A DNA stretch of 64,000 nucleotides from assembly GCA_964484185.1 (NCBI GenBank), contig CAZAEQ010000019.1, positions 1-64,000 of the forward strand. Reading direction: 5' to 3'. Positions within the stretch are counted from its first letter, which is position 1. Each line of letters begins with the position of its first letter. A program made the translations under genes and the position numbers. This DNA is from F1-120-MAGs238 sp964484185 (GTDB lineage: Bacteria > Planctomycetota > Phycisphaerae > Phycisphaerales > UBA1924). Below the pieces are notes generated by a model, which had not been told where the DNA came from, ran no database searches, and saw only the letters and a list, made by a program, of their open reading frames with translations. Below, in pieces: positions 25,713-34,474 of the stretch.

Positions 25713-26540
25713 TCAGCCGCCGACGGGCTTCACTTCGGGCTTGGGAGCTTCCTTGGGTTGTTCAGGCTTTGCCTTCGGTGCGGCAGGCTTTGCAGCTTCC
25801 GGTGCCTTCAGTTCAGGCTGCTCTTCTGGCGGGACGGTTGCGAGGATCAGGTCTTGATCGACCTTGATTACTTCTGCAACCTTTTTGCTGGTCTTGATGT
25901 GATCGTTGCTGATTCCGTAATCAGCAAGCTTGATTTCGTACTTGCAACGCAGGGCGATGATGTCACCCTTGAAGGTCTTCTCTGCCGCGGGATTGGCGGC
26001 AACGAAGATCATGGTGGTGTTTGGAATATCGACTTCTTTGGTTGTTCCGTTGATCGTCATCTCGCCCTTGAGCGTGCCGGTGTAGGTCTTGGCGGCGCCT
26101 TGCATTTCTTTGGTGAGTTTGACGTCGGTGACTTCCTTGAGCGCGAAGGTGATGTCCGGATTCGCGTCTGCGTTCAACCACTCTTTGCCGAGCAGGTGGC
26201 TGTTACGTTCAGTGATCTTGGTATCGATGCTCTTGACGGCGACGCGCCATGCACCAGCGGCAAGCTTGCCGGGGTTGTCTGCGGGGCCTGCGATTGCAAA
26301 GCCGGTGACATCAGTCGCGACGCCATCGAAGCGTTCGTTGGCGGCTTCTGAAGAGAACTTGATGCCGCGGTTCTGCGGGGTTTTGACGGCGTAGTAGACC
26401 GTGCCAAGTTTCTTCTGGTTTTCTGGAATCACCAGAGATTTGTTGCTCGCGGCGCGGGCCGGAACAGTCATCGGTGCGGCCATAGCGACGCCAGCGATAG
26501 CGGCGATAACGAGAACTCCAACAGTGTGACGCATGTTCAT
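25713..26540 (-). CDS. YceI-family periplasmic protein with Pro-rich tail
   Basis: A 275-residue exported protein. Residues 1-30 are a signal peptide. Residues about 40-225 match the YceI lipocalin-like beta barrel, which binds isoprenoid-type lipids in characterised members: YYAVKTPQNRGIKFSSEAANERFDG, then KSIDTKITERNSHLLGKEWLNADANPDITF, GTLKGEMTINGTTKEVDIP and YGISNDHIKTSKKV. The final 45 residues are Ala/Pro/Lys/Glu-rich, possibly a flexible tether. The ATG at 26540 follows AAAGGAAAG. The upstream leader contains a strong hairpin. Ligand unknown. Confidence 0.88.
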   Translation of the reverse strand: MNMRHTVGVLVIAAIAGVAMAAPMTVPARAASNKSLVIPENQKKLGTVYYAVKTPQNRGIKFSSEAANERFDGVATDVTGFAIAGPADNPGKLAAGAWRVAVKSIDTKITERNSHLLGKEWLNADANPDITFALKEVTDVKLTKEMQGAAKTYTGTLKGEMTINGTTKEVDIPNTTMIFVAANPAAEKTFKGDIIALRCKYEIKLADYGISNDHIKTSKKVAEVIKVDQDLILATVPPEEQPELKAPEAAKPAAPKAKPEQPKEAPKPEVKPVGG

Positions 26541-26594
26541 GAAACTTTCCTTTTAAGCTGCCACCAGAAACGGTGACTCCAGATATCGTGCTTT

Positions 26595-26616
26595 TGCCGT
26601 GGGCAATCCCACGGCA
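26595..26616. other. 9-bp hairpin in the yceI upstream region
   Basis: TGCCGTGGG (26595-26603), loop CAAT, CCCACGGCA (26608-26616), a perfect stem 55 bp upstream of the yceI-like ATG. No T-tract follows on either relevant side, so it is not a usual terminator. A second, weaker stem (CCACCAG/CTGGTGG type) lies closer to the gene. It may be a 5' leader structure or a short dispersed repeat. Confidence 0.55.
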
Positions 26617-26748
26617 CCCCTGTGGCCGGAACCATATTCCGCACCCAGCACACCAAATTTCGGTCACTTCAGCAGGGCAAGTATTGTGTTTGACACCCAA
26701 ACGCCGCTTCGGTTCCCTTAAGCGCAGCGACTGCGCCTATGTGGTACT

Positions 26749-27093
26749 TCAGGCGGTGGGTTTATTCCGTTTCGAGGGCCAGAGGCCTACCGCGGAACAG
26801 GCCACACCGGCAGCGCCGAGCGTGAAGACTGAGAGTGCTTGCTTGCCGAACCCGCTAGGCACCAAACCTAACCGAAACTGAAAATCGACGATTTCGGGTC
26901 TTCCTGCGGCGTCGTAGAGGCCTGCGGCCTCCAAGGTAGCGTCCAGTTCGGTTTTCACAAAGTTGGCGGGGTCCAGGTCGGCTCGGTAGTACTGGGTGAA
27001 CCAGCGGCGACCTGTGGATTGCCAGAGCCAGAATGATTGAGCGAGGACCGCCATGCCGCAGAACAAGAGAATGAGCCTTCGGAACTTACCCAT
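26749..27093 (-). CDS. small membrane protein of unknown function
   Basis: A 114-residue protein with two hydrophobic segments: RLILLFCGMAVLAQSFWLW near the N-terminus and ALSVFTLGAAGVACSAVGLW near the C-terminus, separated by about 60 polar residues. The frame stays open further upstream, but that part lies antisense to the gene at 27166, so the ATG at 27093 was chosen. No clear Shine-Dalgarno sequence. I do not recognise the family. Confidence 0.6.
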   Translation of the reverse strand: MGKFRRLILLFCGMAVLAQSFWLWQSTGRRWFTQYYRADLDPANFVKTELDATLEAAGLYDAAGRPEIVDFQFRLGLVPSGFGKQALSVFTLGAAGVACSAVGLWPSKRNKPTA

Positions 27094-27165
27094 GGTGGGA
27101 GGATCGTATGTTGGTAGTGGGCTCGTTACAGTCGGGCCCGCAGTTGGCAAGATCTGGAGAGAAAA

Positions 27166-28020
27166 GTGGCAGACATGATTTGGCTCAAACTCGTGACTTC
27201 GTTTCTGACGGCGTTGAATGCGCAGTTTCCCCAGCCTGCGGCGGCGCCACAGGCGGCGGTAGTGGCGGAGAAGAAGGCTGATGGTGAGTTGACAGCGGAT
27301 GAGCTTTTGGACAGGCTGGAAAAGTCGGATGAGAAGCTCTCGACAATCCAGGCGGATGTTGTGTATGACAAGATCATGGTGATTGCGGGTGATCGGCAGA
27401 TTCGCGCGGGCACGTTGTTTTTTGAGAACAAGGCTGATGCGGCGACTGGAGAAAAGCACCGCAGATTCGCGATCAATTTCGACACGCTGCAGCTTGGTGA
27501 CAAGGTAGAGACGAAACAGCAGCAGTACATTTTTGATGGCGAATGGCTGATTGAGAAACTGGTGGCGGACAAGCAGATCATTAAACGGCAGGTTGTGAAG
27601 CCTGGTGAGAAGTTTGATCCGCTCAAGATTGGTGAAGGTCCGATGCCGATTCCGATCGGCCAGAAGAAAGAGGACATCACGGCACGATATGACGTCACGC
27701 TTGTCTCTGCGACTGATGGTCTCGAGGATGAATTGCTGAAGAAGTTTGTCGAAGGCGCCTGGCAGCTGAAACTGATTCCCAAAGTTGGGGCGGATCGTAA
27801 TTTCAAGGAGATTCGCCTGTGGTATCGCGAGGAGGCCAAGCTTGATGGGAAGCCGGTTCTGCCGCGGATGGCGAGGACTGTTGATTCGGCGGATGATGTG
27901 TCGCTGGTGCAGCTCATTAATCTCAAGATCAACGAGAAGCTTGACGAGACACAGTTTGATTCAACTTCGCCAAACCCCACTTGGTCGGTGGTGGTGCATC
28001 CGTATCGTGATGGGAAGTAG
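27166..28020 (+). CDS. LolA-like exported protein
   Basis: A 284-residue protein with an N-terminal signal segment (MIWLKLVTSFLTALNAQFPQP) and a body that alternates beta-like strands in the manner of outer-membrane lipoprotein carrier (LolA) folds: LLDRLEKSDEKLSTIQADVVYDK, GTLFFENK, RRFAINFD, QQQYIFDGEWLIEKL and KLDGKPVLPRMA. The GTG at 27166 is placed 6 bp after GGAGAG, which favours it over the ATG three codons later. It stands divergent to the small membrane gene. A role in envelope lipid or lipoprotein handling is inferred from fold only. Confidence 0.72.
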   Translation: MADMIWLKLVTSFLTALNAQFPQPAAAPQAAVVAEKKADGELTADELLDRLEKSDEKLSTIQADVVYDKIMVIAGDRQIRAGTLFFENKADAATGEKHRRFAINFDTLQLGDKVETKQQQYIFDGEWLIEKLVADKQIIKRQVVKPGEKFDPLKIGEGPMPIPIGQKKEDITARYDVTLVSATDGLEDELLKKFVEGAWQLKLIPKVGADRNFKEIRLWYREEAKLDGKPVLPRMARTVDSADDVSLVQLINLKINEKLDETQFDSTSPNPTWSVVVHPYRDGK

Positions 28021-28053
28021 ATTCTGCGGGCAGAGACTTGCTTATGATCTTTC

Positions 28054-28821
28054 ATGCCGCTGCTTTCGGTGAATATCGATCATGTCGCCACACTTCGCAA
28101 CGCCCGCTATAAGCCGGGTGCGGGGGCGGGGTCTATTGCGATGACTGAGCCTGATCCGGTGCGAGCTGCGCACGAGGCTGAGCTTGGCGGGGCGGATGGA
28201 ATTACGGTGCACCTGCGCGAAGATCGGCGGCACATTCTTGATACTGATGTTGAGCGGTTACGCGGGTTTGTGCGCTCTAAGTTTAATCTTGAGATGGCGG
28301 CGACAGATGAAATGGTCGCGGTTGCTGAGCGACTTCGGCCGCATACAGCAATGCTTGTTCCTGAAGGGCGAAATGAAGTGACGACGGAGGGCGGGTTGAA
28401 TGTGGCGGGGCAGGTGCCGCGGCTGGTAGGGATTGTGAAGCGGCTGAAAGCGGCGGGATGTTTTGCATCGGCGTTTATTGATGCGGATGAGATGCAGATT
28501 GAGGCGGCGAAGACCTGTGGATTTGATATCTGCGAGATTCATACTGGGCCGTATGCACACGCGTATGCAACGCACGGCGGTGATTTCCGCAATCCTGCGT
28601 TGATGAAGGAACTGGACAGAGTTTCGCAGGCGGGGGAGCTGATTCGCGCGGCGAAGATGCGGTTTAATGCGGGGCATGCGCTGAATTATGCGAACGTCGC
28701 GGCGATTTCAAGGCTTTCGGGGGTTGAGGAACTGCATATTGGTCACTCGATTGTGAGTCGAGCGGTGTACACGGGACTGCGGCAGGCTGTGAGCGATATG
28801 AAATTTGCGATGCGAGCGTGA
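28054..28821 (+). CDS. pdxJ: pyridoxine 5'-phosphate synthase
   Basis: Condenses 1-deoxyxylulose 5-phosphate with 3-amino-2-oxopropyl phosphate to pyridoxine phosphate, the last ring-forming step of vitamin B6 synthesis. 255 residues, TIM barrel. Family landmarks: VNIDHVATLRNAR at the N-terminus, ITVHLREDRRHI, NLEMAAT, MLVPEGRNEVTTEGGL, EIHTGPYA and RFNAGHALNYANV followed by ELHIGHSIVSRAV. All catalytic positions I know appear kept. Convergent with the methyltransferase gene, 2 bp away. Confidence 0.96.
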   Translation: MPLLSVNIDHVATLRNARYKPGAGAGSIAMTEPDPVRAAHEAELGGADGITVHLREDRRHILDTDVERLRGFVRSKFNLEMAATDEMVAVAERLRPHTAMLVPEGRNEVTTEGGLNVAGQVPRLVGIVKRLKAAGCFASAFIDADEMQIEAAKTCGFDICEIHTGPYAHAYATHGGDFRNPALMKELDRVSQAGELIRAAKMRFNAGHALNYANVAAISRLSGVEELHIGHSIVSRAVYTGLRQAVSDMKFAMRA

Positions 28822-28823
28822 TG

Positions 28824-29582
28824 TCAGCCGAGTTTGGCGCGGAGTACGGAGGGCGTTGCGACATCGCCGTGGAAGATTCCGCGATGCTGCTCGTTGAAAT
28901 CGAATGCTGGCTGACCGGAACGCTTCTTTCGGGCGAGTGTGATGCCGGGTGAGCGGAGTGTGTTGTATTCGTGATGCCGTGGCGTATCGAGTGTGATGGT
29001 TTCAAAGCGGGGATTGGCGTAGACCTGCTCAACTGCCAGCCCGACACCGTCAAAGAACAGTGAATCGTGGAAGAGCATGAGGCCGCCATCGCGCAGCTTG
29101 GGCTCGTAGATTTTGATCTCGTCCATGATCGTGTCGTAGTGGTGATCGCTGTCGAGCACCAGCATGTCGAACTGGTTCTCGCCCATGAGGACCCCGACAT
29201 CGGCAACCGCGTCCTGGGATTTTTTCTTAATCAAGGTAATGTTGGTCTCAAGGCCGGTATCGGTCCAGACCTGTTCCAGCGGTTCGGGGTCGATGGTGAT
29301 GACACGCCGCATGCCGCCAAGCAGGCGAAGGGCGGCGGCGATGCATGCGGTTGAATAGCCCTGATGCGTCCCGGTTTCAAGTACGAAGCGGGGGCGGTGG
29401 AGCATGACCAGCGAGTACCACAGGCGACCGACTTCAAGTTCGACCGGGCCGTAGCTGAATCCGCCGCCAGGGTTCTTGAATCCCCCGGTGGGTGGGTGAT
29501 AGCGCGACTCGTATGCCAGCACTTTGGGAGGCAAGAGTCCGTACGGATGCGGAAAGGATTCTGGGAGAATGGGAGTGGTCAT
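28824..29582 (-). CDS. class I SAM-dependent methyltransferase
   Basis: About 252 residues. The Rossmann core shows FVLETGTHQGYSTACIAAAL (motif I), RRVITIDPEPL (motif II), FDMLVLDSDHHYDTIMDEI and GGLMLFHDS. This pattern fits the Methyltransf_24/cephalosporin-hydroxylase-like group that acts on small metabolites or sugars. A Pro-rich region precedes the core. The ATG at 29582 was preferred over an upstream start at 29609 because it begins with a usual short N-terminus. Substrate unknown. Confidence 0.82.
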   Translation of the reverse strand: MTTPILPESFPHPYGLLPPKVLAYESRYHPPTGGFKNPGGGFSYGPVELEVGRLWYSLVMLHRPRFVLETGTHQGYSTACIAAALRLLGGMRRVITIDPEPLEQVWTDTGLETNITLIKKKSQDAVADVGVLMGENQFDMLVLDSDHHYDTIMDEIKIYEPKLRDGGLMLFHDSLFFDGVGLAVEQVYANPRFETITLDTPRHHEYNTLRSPGITLARKKRSGQPAFDFNEQHRGIFHGDVATPSVLRAKLG

Positions 29583-29676
29583 AGGAATACTTCGAGCGAC
29601 ACAGTACACGGTATGTGGCGTGCATGTGACGGGGCATCCTAGTACGCGCTTGCGAATTGATATCTACACTTCGCGC

Positions 29677-31308
29677 ATGCTTGCATCGATTTTTCTGGCT
29701 GCCGCTCTTGGTTGTGTGCTTGAACCGATCACCCCTGAAACGAAAATGCCGGACCTGCAGACGGTTGCGGAGAAGTCTGAGTTTCGAAAGACTTCGCGGT
29801 ACAGCGAAGTGATTGAGCATCTCGATAAGCTGGTTGCGGTTTCACCGCAGGCTCGAAAGTCGACACTCGGTACCACGGTTGAAGGCCGCGCCATTCCGCT
29901 GTTGATCATCAGTGAAGAGGGGGCCAAGAATAGTGGCGAGGTCGCGGAACTGGCTGCGAAAGGAAAGCTCGTGGTCTTTCTCTTCGGCAACATTCATGCA
30001 GGAGAGGTTGATGGAAAGGATGCGCTGCAGATACTTGCGCGGGAGCTGACCACTGGCGACTTGAAGCCGCTGCTTAAGGACCTTGTGGTGCTAATTGCTC
30101 CGATTTATAACTGCGATGGCAACGAACGATTCAGTCCGACGAATCGGCCAGGGCAAGTTGGCCCCGATGAAATGGGAGTGCGCGAGAATGCTCACGATCG
30201 AGACCTCAATCGCGATTTTATTAAGCTAGAGGAGCCAGAGACTCAGGGATTGGTGAAGCTGCTGAAGAATTACGACCCGCACATGGTTGTGGATTGTCAT
30301 ACGACCAATGGCTCGTACCACCGTTATCTCATTACGTATGCCGGGCCCAAGATGCCAGCGGGTGATGCGGAGTTGAACCGGTACAGCCGCGAGGTCTGGT
30401 TTCCGGCGGTGCATGCATCGTTTGAAGCTGCGACAGCCTGGAGGTCCTTCTGGTATGGCTCGTTTGAAGGCGCTTTCACTGATGCGCCGCGTGGGCATAC
30501 GCGATGGGAGACGTTTCCTGCTGAAGGGCGCTATGGAACTTCGTACGTTGGTCTTCGCAATCGCATGAGCGTGCTGGTTGAGTCGTATTCGTATTCGCCA
30601 TTTAAGGACCGTGTACTGGGGTCGCTTGCGTTCTGCAGATCCATCCTTGAGACCGCGGCCAAGAAGAAGGATGAACTGCGAGCGCTTACGAAGGCTGCGG
30701 ATGAACGAACTGTGAAAAATGGCATCACCATTGGTGATGGAGACACGATTGCGCTGCGGACTTCCGCCGCGGCGTGGCCGGGAAAAGTCGATGTGCTGGG
30801 TTATGAGGAAGAACTTGTCAATGGTCGGATGAAAAACACGGGGAAGGAGAAGACCTGGACGGTCGACCTGTTTGATCGGTTTATCACAGACAAAGCAGTG
30901 GTGCGACCATTTGGGTACATCTTTCGAGATGAGCCTGATCTGCGGCCGATTGTGGACAAGATCAAGGACCACGGCATTCAGATCTATCGGCTGAGTGAAG
31001 ACACGTTGCTTTCGATTGAAGCTCACACCATCAAGGCGGCGAAGTCTGCGGGTCGCATGTATCAGGGGCATAACGCAGTGCGGGCTGAAACTTCGGTTGC
31101 GCAGACTGAACTTACATTCAACACTGGTTCGTGGTACATACCCGCGGGACAGCCGCTTGGGAACCTGGTGTGCTACCTCTTGGAACCAGAGTGCGAAGAT
31201 GGGCTGGTCACCTGGAACTATTTTGATGTATTCATGGCGAATGAATCAGAGTTTCCGGTGTATCGCATCATGCAAGCAAAAGAGATAAAAGCCGAATTAG
31301 TCCCATAG
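29677..31308 (+). CDS. M14-family zinc carboxypeptidase, exported
   Basis: A 543-residue metallopeptidase. Residues 1-16 form a signal peptide. The zinc site is complete: H107-x2-E110 in NIHAGEVDGK and H208 in VVDCHTTNGS. E302 in VLVESYSY is the expected catalytic base. Substrate-binding arginines are likely in ENAHDRDLNRDF. The C-terminal third (about 370-540) is a beta-rich extension. Planctomycetes have several such enzymes, probably for extracellular peptides. The frame is open upstream to 29524, but that part is antisense to the methyltransferase gene. Confidence 0.9.
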   Translation: MLASIFLAAALGCVLEPITPETKMPDLQTVAEKSEFRKTSRYSEVIEHLDKLVAVSPQARKSTLGTTVEGRAIPLLIISEEGAKNSGEVAELAAKGKLVVFLFGNIHAGEVDGKDALQILARELTTGDLKPLLKDLVVLIAPIYNCDGNERFSPTNRPGQVGPDEMGVRENAHDRDLNRDFIKLEEPETQGLVKLLKNYDPHMVVDCHTTNGSYHRYLITYAGPKMPAGDAELNRYSREVWFPAVHASFEAATAWRSFWYGSFEGAFTDAPRGHTRWETFPAEGRYGTSYVGLRNRMSVLVESYSYSPFKDRVLGSLAFCRSILETAAKKKDELRALTKAADERTVKNGITIGDGDTIALRTSAAAWPGKVDVLGYEEELVNGRMKNTGKEKTWTVDLFDRFITDKAVVRPFGYIFRDEPDLRPIVDKIKDHGIQIYRLSEDTLLSIEAHTIKAAKSAGRMYQGHNAVRAETSVAQTELTFNTGSWYIPAGQPLGNLVCYLLEPECEDGLVTWNYFDVFMANESEFPVYRIMQAKEIKAELVP

Positions 31309-31329
31309 ACCGACTTCAAGGAGCCGAAC

Positions 31330-31904
31330 ATGTCTCAATTCGCTACGCCCACCAATGCTGAACGTCGGCCGATGTCCAATTCGCTTGGATTTGCGGGATT
31401 TTTGTGCAGCACCATTGGACTGGTTTGCACCGTTGGAATTCTGTGTCCGATCGGATTTGTGCTTTCGCTCATCGGTCTGCGCAAGCAGCCACGCGGGTTT
31501 GCGATTGCGGGTTCGATCATCGGTTCATCGGATCAATTGGTTTGTTGCTCCTGGGCCTCGCGGGCGTGCTGGCATTTGCGGCTATCGCCGGAGTTGCTCG
31601 ACACGGGCTTCCCTATGTGCACACCGTGGTTGATGGCGCATCGCTGTATCACCAGGTCGAACTTTACAAACAGTCGAAGGGAACGCTGCCAGCCACGATT
31701 ACTGATTTGCAAATCGATTCCTCTGCAACCATTGATGGCTGGGGACGGGCATTCCGGTATCAACTCAATCCGGATGGTTCATTCACAATCATTTCAGATG
31801 GACCCGATGGAAAGCAGGGAACGGTTGACGACATGTCGACCACAAGTTCGAGCCCGGAGTTTTCACAACCACAGCAGCGGTCAATTCCGAAGGGAACGGT
31901 TTAA
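31330..31904 (+). pseudogene. frameshifted small membrane protein (DUF4190-like plus pseudopilin-like tail)
   Basis: Starts with a clear AAGGAG ribosome-binding site and ATG. The first 65 codons encode two membrane helices in the DUF4190 style (GFAGFLCSTIGLVCTVGILC; GLRKQPRGFAIAGSIIG). The frame then loses sense, while the -1 frame continues exactly with FIGSIGLLLLGLAGVLAF and a GspG-like end (YKQSKGTLPATITDL, DGWGRAFRYQL, SDGPDGKQGTVDD). The junction is GGT-TTC read across GGTTC at 31522-31526, so one T appears to be missing. The joined product would be 191 residues. It is either a real inactivating deletion or a sequence error; no slippery heptamer suggests programmed shifting. Its stop overlaps nnrD by 4 bp (convergent). 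Confidence 0.8.
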
Positions 31905-32827
31905 CCAGCTGTCCGACCCTCTTCTCGAATCGATTCACAAATACTCGGAATCAGCGGCAGCAAATCTTCCGCCAGCATTCCACCTGATGCACTGGCGTTT
32001 GCGGCCCACTGTTCGCCTGCAATTGCGTGAACCAGTACGCCTGCGCGGGCGGCATCGAAGAGCGACAATTGCTTGCGTGCAAAGAATTGTGCGACGAGTC
32101 CGCCAATGACACCGCTTAACACATCGCCAGTTCCGGCAGTTGCCAGACACGCTGCTCCGCGCGTGCAGGTCCAGACTCTCAGGCCGTCGCTGACCACGGT
32201 GCCCGCACCTTTCAGGACCACGATACAGCCGATTCGCTGGGCGAGTTCTGCCGCCGCGGCGCAGCGGCTTTCGGCGTCGATCGGCTTGCTGCTCAAAGCG
32301 AGAGCCTTTGCCAGTCTGGCGTACTCGCCCGGATGCGGCGTCACAATCGCCGGGGCTCGAAAATCCCTTTGAATTTCGACTATTTCTGACATTGCGTTGA
32401 GACCATCGGCGTCGAGCACCAGTGGTGTGTCATCTTTCTGGACTGCTCGCAATACCAGCGCACGCACACCGGCACAATTGCCCAGGCCCGGCCCAACGAC
32501 CAGGCACTCAGCGAGCGCTGCCTGTTTGTCTATCAAGGCTGCTGCAAGGTGTCCTTCGATTTCGCCCTGCTCGTTTACTTCAAGTGCGATCCCAGTCGCC
32601 GAAGGCGCGAGGGAAATAACCTGGGAGACGATTGGCCCCGGCGCGGCGATCTTTACAAGGCCGCATCCGGCCCGCAATGCGCCGAGTGCAGCTAACGCGG
32701 GAGCACCGAGCATGCGCTGCGCACCGGCAGTTGAACCGCCGACGACACACACAGTTCCAAATGTTCCTTTGTGCCCATCTGTGGGCCGCTTTGGCAATAC
32801 GGGGTTTTCGGTTATGGTCGAAATCAC
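31901..32827 (-). CDS. nnrD: ADP/ATP-dependent NAD(P)H-hydrate dehydratase
   Basis: Repairs damaged NAD(P)H hydrates using a nucleotide. The 308-residue product is the stand-alone C-terminal (YjeF_C, ribokinase-like) half; the N-terminal epimerase domain is absent. Motifs: GSTAGAQRMLGAPALAALGALRAGCG, VVGPGLG, LDADGLNAM, TPHPGEYARL, VLKGAGTVV and ATAGTGDVLSGVIGGL (anion hole and catalytic Asp). It overlaps the transglutaminase gene upstream by 4 bp (ATGA), so the two are co-translated. Confidence 0.92.
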   Translation of the reverse strand: MISTITENPVLPKRPTDGHKGTFGTVCVVGGSTAGAQRMLGAPALAALGALRAGCGLVKIAAPGPIVSQVISLAPSATGIALEVNEQGEIEGHLAAALIDKQAALAECLVVGPGLGNCAGVRALVLRAVQKDDTPLVLDADGLNAMSEIVEIQRDFRAPAIVTPHPGEYARLAKALALSSKPIDAESRCAAAAELAQRIGCIVVLKGAGTVVSDGLRVWTCTRGAACLATAGTGDVLSGVIGGLVAQFFARKQLSLFDAARAGVLVHAIAGEQWAANASASGGMLAEDLLPLIPSICESIREEGRTAG

Positions 32828-34398
32828 TTGAGCTTCTCAACCTTGATTTCAAGTCGTCCCAGCAGCGGCACCAAGTTCATCATGGAGTTATTGAGTTCTC
32901 CATCTTCAAGCGCTGTCACGCTCACTGCGATATGCGTGGCATCAAATCCCTGGCGTGTTCCGGGCAGCGTTGAGTCCAGGTCCACCCAGCGCATTTTGCC
33001 ATCAAACTCGACCAGTGCCTGGGTCCACATGTGGTAGCCAAAAATTCCCTTTTCGCCCGCGAATTGATCTGCATAAATCAGGCCACTGGCAACCCGCGAT
33101 GGAATGCCATCTGCACGCAGCAGCGCTGCCAGGAGGACGCCGTGCTCCGAGCAGTCACCGGTGCCGGTTTTGGCGACCTCAGCTGCACCTGCAAAGCCCT
33201 TGCCCAGTTCTTTATGCGAAATGTGCTTATATACAAACCGCCGCAGCAATTCAGCCCGTTCGCGCGGCAGCAACGTGCCTTTGTTATTAAGAGCCTTTTC
33301 GGTCAGTGCTTTGATCATCGGATCGTTTGTTGAGATCATCGCAGAGTGGCCCAGGAACTTTGGGTTCTTTGTGTCTTCCGCGCTTGCTTCAACAAAGGTG
33401 TCGGAGCTTGCGATAAGTCGGCCGCTTTTGCTGTCTATTTTCTCAAATACCTGGCCGCCTGCGCTCGGTAATACGGGCATTTCGCCTTCGCTCACGGATA
33501 GCAGATATGTGGCGTTGTTCAGTTGTCGCGGCGAGGGAATAGTTCTATCGGGCTTCACAAAAAGCTGGACCATCATTTCCGGCGCAACAAACACGCGATC
33601 GACAACAGTGCCATCTGTTCGCACCATTTTCATTGAGATACCGCCCAGGCTGATATCGCTCTGCAACATCTCAAGGTTCGCATCAAGATACTCGGTTCCG
33701 GCGACGCTGACGCCACTTCCAGTCTTGGTCAACACTGCCCAGACCGAGGCTTCGACCATTTTGTCGCCTATCGAAATCTGCTTCTTTCCCTTCGCCTCGT
33801 GTTCAACAGTGACGATGTCCATGCCTGAGCTTGGATCGATGGTGACAACTGAGAATTTCTGTTCGCCTGCGCGGATCTTTTCTTTTACGACCCGCGCCAA
33901 CTTTGCTGGACTCAGCCAGTCACCTTTTGGAAAGGGCTGCTTGCTGGTTGTCGAGTTGTCTTTCCCATCAGCCGATGCTGTGGTGGTTGTAATAGTGACC
34001 TCATCTGCGCCAAATGAGTATTCCTCTGTCACAGGGGCCGCCGCCATTTCGCGGTAGACCTTCATTCGCAATGGCTTACCTTCCATAGATTCAGCAAAGA
34101 GTGTTGCCATCCGCACTTTGATTGCGGTGTCGCCGCGACCAACTGAAAATTCCATGAGCGATTCAGTTTCAATCGTTCCATTGCTCGTTGTTTCGCTCTG
34201 CTTGCTCCAGCCAGCGCGCTGGTTGAAGAGTTCGACGGCGAACCAATCGATTTTTACAACTGGTCCTGCGATCGCGGGAGCGGGTGTCGCCTGGGGGGCG
34301 GTGGGGGCGCTGGCCTGGAACCCGAGGGCCGAACCGGCGAAAACCGCCGCGGTAAGAGCGAATTGTGTGACAAACCGAGAAACGAGCTTCTGTGACAT
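32824..34398 (-). CDS. exported transglutaminase-like protein
   Basis: A 524-residue protein with a signal peptide (FVTQFALTAAVFAGSALGFQA). The C-terminal third has a transglutaminase-like core with the Cys-His-Asp triad: GTGDCSEHGVLLAALLRADG, GYHMWTQALVE and MRWVDLDSTL. The preceding 350 residues are beta-rich and not recognised. The ATG at 34398 follows GGAGG six bases upstream, which decides it over 34422. It is probably a periplasmic amidase or peptidase. Co-transcribed with nnrD; divergent from the MBL hydrolase. Confidence 0.86.
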   Translation of the reverse strand: MSQKLVSRFVTQFALTAAVFAGSALGFQASAPTAPQATPAPAIAGPVVKIDWFAVELFNQRAGWSKQSETTSNGTIETESLMEFSVGRGDTAIKVRMATLFAESMEGKPLRMKVYREMAAAPVTEEYSFGADEVTITTTTASADGKDNSTTSKQPFPKGDWLSPAKLARVVKEKIRAGEQKFSVVTIDPSSGMDIVTVEHEAKGKKQISIGDKMVEASVWAVLTKTGSGVSVAGTEYLDANLEMLQSDISLGGISMKMVRTDGTVVDRVFVAPEMMVQLFVKPDRTIPSPRQLNNATYLLSVSEGEMPVLPSAGGQVFEKIDSKSGRLIASSDTFVEASAEDTKNPKFLGHSAMISTNDPMIKALTEKALNNKGTLLPRERAELLRRFVYKHISHKELGKGFAGAAEVAKTGTGDCSEHGVLLAALLRADGIPSRVASGLIYADQFAGEKGIFGYHMWTQALVEFDGKMRWVDLDSTLPGTRQGFDATHIAVSVTALEDGELNNSMMNLVPLLGRLEIKVEKLK

Positions 34399-34474
34399 AA
34401 AGGCCTCCGTGCGCGTGCCCATTACATTAGGGGTCTATCAACTCTGCCGCGAAGCCCTTTCCTACGCTACGGCC

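Noticed and set aside
27094..27459. N-terminal extension of the small membrane gene
   Set aside because: It is antisense to the exported LolA-like gene at 27166 and has no recognisable sequence.
31515..31535. Programmed -1 frameshift
   Set aside because: No slippery heptamer or downstream stimulatory hairpin; a lost T explains it more simply.
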